DNA from: Silene noctiflora
Taxonomy: Eukaryota > Streptophyta > Magnoliopsida > Caryophyllales > Caryophyllaceae
Length of the DNA: 23,840 bases
Assembly (NCBI GenBank): GCA_009801015.1
Contig: VHZZ01004326.1
Location: 15,416-39,255, forward strand
Direction: 5' to 3'
Shown here: positions 9,511 through 17,239 of the stretch, in pieces
Layout of the letters: each line of letters begins with the position of its first letter
Numbering within the stretch: the first letter of the stretch is position 1
Translations under genes and position numbers: made by a program
Notes under the pieces: generated by a model
Database searches by the model: none
Seen by the model: the letters and a program-made list of their open reading frames with translations, nothing else
Told to the model about the DNA's origin: nothing

Positions 9511-10372
9511 TGTAACACCCCTACTTACAAAGGAAGCCTGTACTAGACCTTCCCTGACAACCAAGGGTACTACTATCTCGGTTACCCGAGGTAAGTATAT
9601 ATCAAATGGACAAAATAGAACAACACTATTATTAATTACATTACGTGGACATGATATACAAACTACACATTGTACAAATAAAACTGTGGACACTGACATA
9701 ACTATACTGATAATTGCGTCAGCGATCTCCCATCCCCAAACATGATCATCATAGATAATCATCCAAAATGACATCTAAACCTGCAAGCCAACCTGCTCAC
9801 CACCCTCGAATTTATCATCACAGTTTTGAATCATAAAACAGGGTCAGTCAACTGAACAACTATATACGATACATTGCAAACATGAAGTAAAGTACCACAC
9901 CGCCACCATCATCACCATCACCACACAACATCACATCGCAAGTAATCGACTACACACCGAAGTATGTAGCCCTGTCAGTGGAAGACCGCGACCAAACACC
10001 TAAACCATCCACAATAACCCAAGTTCCTTAATGTGCACACATCCCCCCTACGCTGAGAGAACGTAGGAGGCGAACAATGGGGGTGAGATCACCTCTCACA
10101 ATGGCTCACAAACAATATCACACTATCAATAACAACCATCTCCAACAACCACCATACCAACTCCGCCATCACAATAGCATCACAACCATAAATCACATCA
10201 CACAATATAACTGAGTAGGAAAGCCTACCTGTACCGCATTCCAAATATCATCAATCATCAAGTCAATCACACGGCCATCATATACTGACTTTAACACCTA
10301 CAACAACGATATGAATCGATTACGCTCAAACACAACCCTAACCCAAGACATACAGACGATGACGGTGACTTA

Positions 10373-10374
10373 CC
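10373..10374 (-). promoter_or_regulatory. Candidate 5' splice donor in left LTR of B
   Basis: The minus strand reads GATAAG|GTAAGTC, a near-perfect plant donor. It is conserved in the right LTR (15876/15877), 150-200 bases downstream of the putative start region. Confidence 0.4.
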
Positions 10375-10586
10375 TTATCGCACGATTGGCTGACTAGGTC
10401 GGACTCGGTGTACACCTCCATTCCCGTGATAGACTCCTAGGTATAAACTTAGCAAGGTGAGGGATGAGTGAAAGGAAGAGATGAGATGAACTAGGGTTTT
10501 TGGGAAGAAAGGGAGAAGGAGGAAATAAGAAACGATTCCGAAAATTCTAATTTACGCGTAATATATTATCACGCTGGCAACGACGC

Positions 10587-10675
10587 ACTCGGTCAAGTGA
10601 CAACACACTCGACTGAGTCTTATGCACTCGGTTGAGTGCACCACACTCGACCGAGTGTCGTCCACTAGGTCGATT
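10587..10675. repeat. ACTCG-NN-CGAGT dyad array in left LTR of B
   Basis: Five 12 bp units lie at 10587, 10607, 10626, 10645 and 10664, spaced 19-20 bp. The consensus is the near-palindrome ACTCGGTCGAGT or its complement ACTCGACCGAGT. Several have lost CpG sites. The array lies 17 bp or so upstream (minus sense) of a TATA-like AATATATT, an arrangement expected of promoter-proximal binding sites. Confidence 0.8.
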
Positions 10676-10767
10676 CCACGGTTAAACAACTATTCATCTT
10701 GATGATTAAGGTCACATTTAGTCAACTATGGTCAGTCAACAAGTCCTCCTAAGAGATGGGTATTACA

Positions 10768-10784
10768 GTCTTCCCCCCTTAAAG
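10768..10784 (-). other. Polypurine tract of element B
   Basis: The minus strand reads CTTTAAGGGGGGAAGAC directly before the LTR start TGTAATACCC. It is the expected primer for plus-strand DNA synthesis and fixes the minus orientation. Confidence 0.85.
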
Positions 10785-10785
10785 A

Positions 10786-10805
10786 GAACTTCGTCCCCGA
10801 AGTTC
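10786..10805 (-). other. Perfect 8-bp hairpin adjoining the PPT of B
   Basis: The stem arms are GAACTTCG and CGAAGTTC, with a four-base loop (GGGA on the minus strand). The hairpin sits one base beyond the PPT. Equivalent hairpins occur before the PPTs at 16663 and 21944. Confidence 0.8.
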
Positions 10806-11226
10806 AACTCCCGACTCCCACGGTTGAGGAATCCTAAGGTTCAACTGATAAGGTTCATCATGAACTACGATTCTACTAACCATCACCATCTGTAGTCTCA
10901 ATGCTATGCCAACACCATCCGTCCTATTTGCACCCATCACGAAGTCTGGTCTCATCATATTATCACTGTAATAATGTATACGTATGAACACAATCACCAA
11001 TCGGATAATTGTATCGTCAATTTAACATAACATCGCCAATCATATACTATTACCCACAACATACATTTTTTTTACATAGAATAAACAACACAATCAACGT
11101 AACCGAGTATCGACAACGTAATAGAATATCATCACAACATATCTACATAGAACGATTTCTCACGTGTTTTAGCAAAACGATTCACAAAATTCTCCACGCG
11201 CACAACGTACTCCACCCCCTTAAAAG

Positions 11227-11246
11227 GAACTTCGCCCCCGAAGTTC
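11227..11246 (-). other. Second PPT-type hairpin inside element B
   Basis: The arms are again GAACTTCG and CGAAGTTC with a GGGG loop (minus). They are followed on the minus strand by CTTTTAAGGGGGTGG at about 11211-11226. This is a near copy of the hairpin-PPT module at 10768-10805, about 440 bp upstream in element sense, but no LTR follows it. Confidence 0.65.
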
Positions 11247-11503
11247 ACCTTCTAGTCACGCAAGGTTATGGCTTGGTGGTACCATATACCCAAAATGGAT
11301 TCAATATCAAGTTGGTCAAACGGTCAAGGTCAAGGAACATAACCTCAGTTCGTATGATACTAACCCACTAAGCACTTTCCCCCCTCGCATTTCGAGTCCC
11401 AAGATAACCCACATGCATACATATACATATCCTGCTTGACATCAACATCTGACATGTGCTAAAACGACACGTAACAAAAGAAACAAAATACTAAATTGAA
11501 GAC

Positions 11504-11686
11504 ACTCGGCCGAGTTAATAACACTCGATCGAGTCACGCACACTCGGTCGAGTACACTCCACTCGGTCGAGGGCCCAAAATCACCCAAAACTCAACTACC
11601 CTGCCCAAATGGCACTCGCTCGAGTGCTGCTGGTACTCGGCCGAGTTCGCTCTACTCGGTCGAGTACACCGTGCACTCGGTCGAGT
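11504..11686. repeat. Eight-copy ACTCG-NN-CGAGT array downstream of the orphan ORF
   Basis: Units start at 11504, 11523, 11542, 11561, 11614, 11635, 11654 and 11675. The centre varies (GC, AT, GT, CT) while the ACTCG and CGAGT arms are kept in seven of eight (11561 ends CGAGG). Spacing is mostly 19-21 bp with one 53 bp gap. On the minus strand it follows the ORF stop. Confidence 0.85.
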
Positions 11687-11933
11687 TCCCATAGGTCACA
11701 ACACATCTAAATCCGCAACAACAAAGACACTAACACTCTGAACCTGCAATAAAATCACCATGATGACCCGCGGTCATCCTAAGTCACAAGCTAGGAAGTA
11801 ACAGATGCAAAACAAAGTGTTTAGGCCTTAGGGCCACGATACAAATATGGTAAAAGCAACGTGCCATACGGCACCAAATATAACGGAAGAAATCAAACTA
11901 AAAAAAAATCAATAAGAAAACAAGTAAACTACT

Positions 11934-13099
11934 CTAGCTATCATCTTCCTCGTCCTCTTCCTGGACAGCTCTTGAAGATCCCCCAGCATCGTAACCCCCG
12001 CCGAACCCCGACATCCCTGCACCATGCTCCCCTCCGTAAGTAGGTGGAGGAATACCATAGGCTCCTCCCAGCCATTGCCCCTGGTCGTCCAGCTGACTCC
12101 TGTAGTTAGCTCCCCACGGACCTACGAAGCAGCCATGATCAAAGCTCTCTGTTGCACCCGACGAAGCTCGGTCCACCCCATAACAGTAAAAGACCCCACT
12201 GCCATCCCCGGGTCCCCTCCACCACGCTGGCTGGGCAAGCTCCGTCCCGATACCTAGCTGAAAAGTCATCTCATGCAGGCCTCTCAACACCAAGGTGTTG
12301 GAAAGCCGCTCAGTCAACTCACTCATCTGAACACGGGGGTCATGCACCGTCGGGCAGCCTGAGTACCCGTACATGGGTCCTACCTGCGGTACAGACGGGA
12401 TCACCTAAGGAATCTCCTTAGGCATTCTAGTGCTTCTAGCGGTTCGGTTCGGCTGAGCCGGTCTCCTCCTACCTGTAGAGTTAGTCGGCTCTAGTAGGTC
12501 CATTAACACATGCCCTGGGATCAGATTGTCTGGGGTAGGGGCTAACACATAATCGATCTACTCAGGCAGATGGTCCACCGCGGAAAGGTTAACCAGGTCG
12601 GGTAAGGTCATCCACATGGTACCCCTAACTCTCTAAGCCAGGGTCCCACCGCCCATCACCCTAAGCCATTTCTGGTGGAAAGTAGTCCTTGTCCAGGGCC
12701 GAAACGCTCTCAAACATAGCTGGAGAGGTCGGAGAGGGCTCAAACTTAGCTAGCCTTTGGGCTAGCCGGGTAGCAATGGCCCCTTAACTGAGGTAGCGGT
12801 GAGGAGACTGAGCCATGAAGACTATACTGCTGCAGACTATCGCCGGAGGGCTGTAGTAGAACGACTCCTCCCTCTTGGTATTCAAATACGACATTAAGAT
12901 CATCACTTCATGTGAGTTTACCTTACTCACATCGCTCCTTTCATAGAGAAGGCATGTCAACATCCTTAGGAATATTTTCAAGGTGACATGTTGCACGTCA
13001 TTTATCAGCATTGGACTAACATTGGTCGACACTCCGGTCACCATAGCCAAAAGCTCACTTGCCTGACATTCCTTGGCAACATCCAGATAATGGTTCGCC
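11934..13099 (-). pseudogene. Orphan retroelement ORF, decayed (possibly ATHILA ORF-1-like)
   Basis: Three consecutive minus-strand pieces read as one protein. From the gap edge, about 105 residues include FLRMLTCLLYERSDVSKVNS and PHRYLS, then a stop (12784). A middle piece has AIATRLAQRLAKFEP, stops near 12666 and 12621, a frameshift near 12590, then DHLPE-stop and PTPDNLIPGHVLMDLLEPTN. A stop at about 12406 precedes the last piece (11934-12404), with RVQMSELTERLSNTLVLRGL, IGTELAQPAWWRGPGDGSG and VGPWGANYRSQLDDQGQW. It ends in a Gly/Tyr-rich segment and an acidic tail (EEDEEDD). There are no zinc-knuckle, protease or RT motifs. The N-terminal piece faintly recalls ATHILA ORF-1-type plant transposon proteins; this is uncertain. 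Function is unknown. The true start lies in the gap or beyond. At least five stops and one frameshift make it non-functional here. Confidence 0.6.
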
Positions 13100-13839
13100 N
13101 NNNNNNNNNNNNNNNNNNNNNNNNNNNNNNNNNNNNNNNNNNNNNNNNNNNNNNNNNNNNNNNNNNNNNNNNNNNNNNNNNNNNNNNNNNNNNNNNNNNN
13201 NNNNNNNNNNNNNNNNNNNNNNNNNNNNNNNNNNNNNNNNNNNNNNNNNNNNNNNNNNNNNNNNNNNNNNNNNNNNNNNNNNNNNNNNNNNNNNNNNNNN
13301 NNNNNNNNNNNNNNNNNNNNNNNNNNNNNNNNNNNNNNNNNNNNNNNNNNNNNNNNNNNNNNNNNNNNNNNNNNNNNNNNNNNNNNNNNNNNNNNNNNNN
13401 NNNNNNNNNNNNNNNNNNNNNNNNNNNNNNNNNNNNNNNNNNNNNNNNNNNNNNNNNNNNNNNNNNNNNNNNNNNNNNNNNNNNNNNNNNNNNNNNNNNN
13501 NNNNNNNNNNNNNNNNNNNNNNNNNNNNNNNNNNNNNNNNNNNNNNNNNNNNNNNNNNNNNNNNNNNNNNNNNNNNNNNNNNNNNNNNNNNNNNNNNNNN
13601 NNNNNNNNNNNNNNNNNNNNNNNNNNNNNNNNNNNNNNNNNNNNNNNNNNNNNNNNNNNNNNNNNNNNNNNNNNNNNNNNNNNNNNNNNNNNNNNNNNNN
13701 NNNNNNNNNNNNNNNNNNNNNNNNNNNNNNNNNNNNNNNNNNNNNNNNNNNNNNNNNNNNNNNNNNNNNNNNNNNNNNNNNNNNNNNNNNNNNNNNNNNN
13801 NNNNNNNNNNNNNNNNNNNNNNNNNNNNNNNNNNNNNNN
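13100..13839. other. Assembly gap (740 N)
   Basis: Unresolved bases lie within element B, covering the N-terminal half of the orphan ORF and any splice acceptor for the donor at 14016. Reading frames that run through the N run are artefacts. Confidence 0.99.
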
Positions 13840-14200
13840 GATTTCACAAGATTCGACTTCAAAACTACGATTCCTAGCATAAAACAAGAGCTAAAACGAT
13901 TTCTAGTGAGGTTAATTACATCTAGTATGGATTTTTAGCATAAGAATCGAAATCTAACATTAACTAATTAGTGAAGTTCATCACAAAATTTGTAAAACAA
14001 AAGGAATTAATCTTACCTGAAGAGTAGGAGGGATTGAACTAAGAAGGATTAAGACGGAATTGAAAGCAACAAGAACAAGATCCTTAGGCTTAGAATACTA
14101 GAGCAAGCTTGACAGAAGTTTGAGAAAGAGTTTATGAAGAGAGTAGTGTCGAAAATAGGAAGAAAGAAGCGTTTAGGGTGTTTTAAATCTATTATCGTGA
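13840..14200 (-). promoter_or_regulatory. Internal promoter/leader-like module of element B
   Basis: In minus sense the dyad array (14200-14364) is followed by a TATA-like ATAATAGATTTAAAA (14184-14198). Next come CT-rich tracts (CTTCTTTCTTCC; TACTCTCTTCATAAACTC) and a donor CTTCAG|GTAAGATT (exon end 14017). After this come T-rich intron-like bases into the gap. The order copies that of the LTR promoter. It could drive the orphan ORF, or be a remnant of an older nested LTR. Confidence 0.4.
14016..14017 (-). promoter_or_regulatory. Candidate 5' splice donor in internal module
   Basis: The minus strand reads TTCAG|GTAAGATT, close to the plant donor consensus, preceded by a CT-rich presumptive leader. 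The acceptor would fall in the unsequenced gap or in 12784-13099. No experimental support is available. Confidence 0.35.
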
Positions 14201-14364
14201 ACTCGGTCTGATCTAGGACGCTCGGTCGAGTACGAGTCGCACTCGGTCAAGTGCAAGGCACTCGGTCAAGTGTCCAGTGTACTCGGTCGAGTGCTCAATT
14301 GACCGCGAAAAATTGAATTTTGCCCAATCTTGCACTCGGTCGAGTGCCTTGGACTCGGCCGAGT
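14200..14364. repeat. ACTCG-NN-CGAGT array at the 5' end of element B interior
   Basis: Clear units lie at 14241, 14260, 14281, 14334 and 14353, with a partial unit at about 14219 (GCTCGGTCGAGT) and a degenerate one at about 14200 (AACTCGGTCTGA). Two units carry CGGTCAAGT, a CpG-to-CpA change. Confidence 0.8.
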
Positions 14365-14963
14365 GCTATAAAAACTTTGGAAATTTTAAAAAAAATTATG
14401 CCAAATGTGTTGTCATAGTTATTCATGCAAGAAAGCATATGTTCAGAGTCCGAGGAGCGTCCCGGAACTCGTCACTAGTTAGTTTGCATTCCGGCATCTA
14501 CTAAACCATTCTACAACTACATAAATACACCAGAATTACTTACGCTTCGCGAGTCAAAACTCAAAGGAACCAGCAATTACCTTCACATGTTTACGCAACT
14601 TAGCAACTGCTTGCATACATTCATTATGCAAATAATTTTTTTTTTAACTTTACACATCTAATTATACTCGTACCTTTACAGCAACATTAACACGCATACC
14701 AAAGTGCAAATACGTATAAAACACACAAGACGCACATGATAAGAGACATAAACTCCACATCTGTCACATAACATATAAGCATCCACAGCTCATCATCCCA
14801 CCCGAGTTACTGGCTTAAGCATATTGGGGCCGGGTCCTGAAATGAGGGCGCCTACTCACCCAAAACCAATTCATAAGAGGCTCCCAACATACATACACCA
14901 GGTTCATTTTAATTTGACTCGCTAGGTTTATTGGGTTCATTGCTTACAGGTTCCAAAATCGTC
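14365..14963 (-). other. Leader region of element B between PBS and internal array
   Basis: About 600 bp with no protein-like ORF. It includes a ten-base T run near 14637 and the phrase gggccgggtcctgaaatgag (14826-14845). It is probably 5' untranslated and packaging sequence by position only. Confidence 0.4.
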
Positions 14964-14975
14964 GCTCTGATACAA
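14964..14975 (-). other. Primer binding site of element B
   Basis: The minus strand reads TTGTATCAGAGC, matching 11 of 12 bases of the initiator-Met-tRNA complement, three bases from the LTR end at 14979. Confidence 0.85.
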
Positions 14976-15875
14976 CTTTGTAACACCCCTACTTACCAAG
15001 GAACCCTATACAATACCTTCCCTGACAACTAAGGGTGCTACCATCTCGGTTACTCGAGGTAAGTATATATCAAATGGACCATAATAGAACAACACTATTA
15101 TAAATTATATTAGGTGGACAAGATATACAAACTACACACTGTACTAAAACAATTGTGGACACCAACATAACTATACTGATAACTGCGTCGGCGATCTCCC
15201 ATCCCCAAACATGATCATCATAGACGAGCATCCAAAACGACATCTAAACCTGTAAGCCAGCCTGCTCACCACCCCCGAATGGATCATCACAGTTTTGAAA
15301 CATAAAACGGGGTCAGTCAACTGAACAACTATTTACGACACAATGCAAACATGAAGTGAAGTACCACACCGCCACCATCGTCACCATCACCACACCACAT
15401 CACATCACAAGTAACCGACAACACACCGAAGTATGTAGCCCTGCCAGTGGAAGACCACAACCAACCACCTAAACCACCCACAATAAACCAAGTCCCTTAA
15501 TGTGCACATCCCCCCTACGCTGAGAGAACACAGGAGGCGTACAATAGGGGTAAGACCACCTCTCACAATGGCTCACAAACAATATCACACTATCAATAAC
15601 TACCATCTCCAACAACCACCATACCAAATCCGCCATCACAATAACATCACAACCATAAAATCACATCATACAATACAGCCATCACATTAATATGCGTATA
15701 GTTCAACAGGCAACTAAGTAGGAAAACCTACCTGTACCGTATTCAAAATATCATCAATCATCAAGTCAATCACACGGCCATCGTATACTAACATTAACAC
15801 CTACAACAACGATATGACTCGATTTCGCTCAAACACAACCCTAACCCAAGACATAAAGACGTTGACGGTGACTTA

Positions 15876-15877
15876 CC
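15876..15877 (-). promoter_or_regulatory. Candidate 5' splice donor in right (5') LTR of B
   Basis: GATAAG|GTAAGTC is identical to the site in the other LTR although the LTRs differ by about a tenth. This copy would lie in the element's own transcript. Confidence 0.4.
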
Positions 15878-16089
15878 TTATCGCACGATTGGCTGACTAG
15901 GTCGGACTCGGTGTATACCTCCATTCCCGTGATAGACTCCTAGGTATAAACTTAGCAAGGTGAGGGATGAGGGAAAGGAAGAGATAAGACGATCTAGGGT
16001 TTTTAGGAAGAAAGGGATAAGGAGGAAATAAGAAACGATTCCGAAAATTCTAATTTACACGTAATATATTATCACGCTGACAACGACGC

Positions 16090-16178
16090 ACTCGGTCGAG
16101 TGCCAACACACTCGACCGAGTCCCTTGCACTCGGTCGAGTGCACCACACTCAACCGAGTGTCGCCCACTAGGTCGAGT
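16090..16178. repeat. ACTCG-NN-CGAGT dyad array in 5' LTR of B
   Basis: Units lie at 16090, 16110, 16129, 16148 and 16167. Three are perfect ACTCG-NN-CGAGT, one is ACTCAACCGAGT and one ACTAGGTCGAGT. The first is 17 bp from the TATA-like box at 16062-16073. The 19-20 bp spacing is close to two helical turns. Confidence 0.85.
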
Positions 16179-16270
16179 CCACGGTTAAACAACTACTCAT
16201 CTTGACGATTAAGGTCACATTTAGTCAACTATGGTCAGTCAACGAGTCCTCCTAAGGGACGGGTATTACA

Positions 16271-16530
16271 GCAGACCAGCCCTGGGCCTAAAAATCAGGA
16301 TAAAACCTGATATAATCCAGAGACAAGCCTGCTAAAAGCAGCGCCAGCCTGGGCCTTTATCGTCATCACCATCTCCAACATCCGACACAATATGAATGTA
16401 TGCCAATAAACAAAATATAATAACTCATGCCAGTAATGATAATATAACAATCTCATGCCAATATCCATAACCAACTGAATAACACAACCACACATGTATA
16501 AACATGCCAAACAAACACCGTACACATTAA
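16271..16530 (-). repeat. Second piece of gypsy LTR A
   Basis: In reverse complement it continues LTR A beyond element B. AAGGCCCAGGCTGG, GGCTTGTCTCTGG and CAGGTTTTATCCTG are shared with 18355-18445 of LTR C. Together with 8926-9510 it covers only the 3' third of that LTR. It ends near 16525-16540, where plus-strand element C sequence begins, so an inverted junction or truncation is present. The small ORF at 16295-16525 is within this repeat. Confidence 0.7.
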
Positions 16531-16643
16531 TTGTAATAGTACGTTTCAGTTAATTATTTTTGTGGTCAAAGTTTGTTTGGAAACAGAGTGGGTTGCCGCA
16601 TGGTGCTAAGTATAGTTAAATGTTAGTTCCTGTATGTGTGGGT

Positions 16644-16662
16644 GAACTTCGAGACGAAGTTC
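16644..16662 (+). other. Hairpin before the PPT of C
   Basis: The arms are GAACTTCG and CGAAGTTC with a three-base AGA loop. It is followed by ATTTTAAAGAGGGAAGAC. It uses the same arms as the element B hairpin although these are different LTR families. Confidence 0.75.
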
Positions 16663-16680
16663 ATTTTAAAGAGGGAAGAC
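16663..16680 (+). other. Polypurine tract of C
   Basis: AAAGAGGGAAGAC abuts the LTR start TATAATACCTC. It matches the element B PPT-LTR junction (AAGGGGGGAAGAC then TGTAATACCC), which confirms the boundary. Confidence 0.75.
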
Positions 16681-16734
16681 TATAATACCTCGTATTTGTA
16701 TAGCTCGTAATAATAAAATAATTAATATGATTGT

Positions 16735-16736
<2 letters not shown>

Positions 16737-16766
<30 letters not shown>
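16737..16766. repeat. (AT)15 microsatellite
   Basis: Thirty bases of alternating A and T lie near the start of LTR C. The length may vary between copies and assemblies. Confidence 0.95.
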
Positions 16767-16769
<3 letters not shown>

Positions 16770-17239
16770 ATCTTATATTTATGATACGTGAACGATAATT
16801 ACTAAAATAATTATATTTAATTCGTTTTGCGATTTTCGTAACAAGCACGATAACGAGACGGTATTGGGAAGGGGGTTCAACTTTGTATAATGGGGAGAAA
16901 TACCGAATGTTTGCAAGGTCAATTGCAAGTATTTACGAGGCTTGAATGTGGTCTTTTATGAGGCATAAGAATGAACGATTCATTGAACCAAATGGGTGAC
17001 AATTGCGAGGCTATTAGTATACACCTACTCGACCATTCAACACGATTTCCACACTAATAATTCTGAAAAAAATTGTAAGGGGAGATATAGGGAGAAATCT
17101 AGGACTTTGAGACGGAAATCATTCAAGGTACGATTTATATTATCGCTTTATCGCTTCATTTCTAGTTACCTTAGACTCGACCAAACGACCACCGTAGACT
17201 GACTCGAAAGACCTGACCCAGACCCTAGGCGAAGTAGGT

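Larger units (their letters stand above)
9511..10767 (-). repeat. 3' LTR of element B
   Basis: The plus strand reads TGTAACACCCC...GGGTATTACA (1,257 bp). It is colinear with 14979-16270 but lacks about 35 bp near 10211 that the right copy has (ttaatatgcgtatagttc region). It contains the dyad array 10587-10675, a TATA-like box at about 10559-10570, a CT-rich leader on the minus strand (10485-10540) and a splice-donor-like site at 10373/10374. Confidence 0.9.
9511..16270 (-). mobile_element. Non-autonomous LTR element with both LTRs and an orphan ORF (element B)
   Basis: The left LTR is 9511-10767 and the right LTR 14979-16270. The minus strand has a tRNA-binding site beside the right LTR and a PPT (AAGGGGGGAAGAC) abutting the left LTR, so the element is transcribed right to left. 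The roughly 4.2 kb interior has no detectable protease, RT, RNase H or integrase, though 740 bases are unsequenced. It holds a decayed ORF (11934 to 13099 and beyond), two internal ACTCG-NN-CGAGT arrays and a promoter-like module. By eye the LTRs differ at roughly 10 percent of the first 400 positions, so the insertion is old. It splits LTR A; flanking sequences share only GCA, not a clear 5 bp duplication. Confidence 0.85.
14979..16270 (-). repeat. 5' LTR of element B
   Basis: 1,292 bp, TGTAACACCCC...GGGTATTACA on the plus strand, colinear with 9511-10767. In minus sense the order is dyad array (16178-16090), TATA-like AATATATT (16062-16073), CT-rich tract (TTTCTTATTTCCTCC), CCCTAGATCG, and the GTAAGTC donor at 15876. 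The ORF at 15502-15690 (plus) has no family resemblance and is a repeat shadow. Confidence 0.9.

Noticed and set aside
10000..10250. ORF-like and His/Thr-rich readings in the LTR of B (also 15502-15690)
   Set aside because: They come from CA-rich LTR sequence, differ by indels between the two LTR copies, and have no motif.
11934..12421. Plus-strand frames at 12024-12257 and 12152-12421 as genes
   Set aside because: They are antisense shadows of the GC-richer orphan ORF. The minus-strand reading is protein-like and continues across neighbouring pieces.
12784..13938. Long open frames on both strands through 13100-13839
   Set aside because: They are open only because the N run has no stops. 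Only the real bases at 12784-13099 (minus strand) were used.
8926..16530. A and B as a single element
   Set aside because: The A pieces match LTR C and rejoin across B at CCTGCA/GCAGACC. B has its own matching LTR pair, PBS and PPT, so B is an insertion in A.
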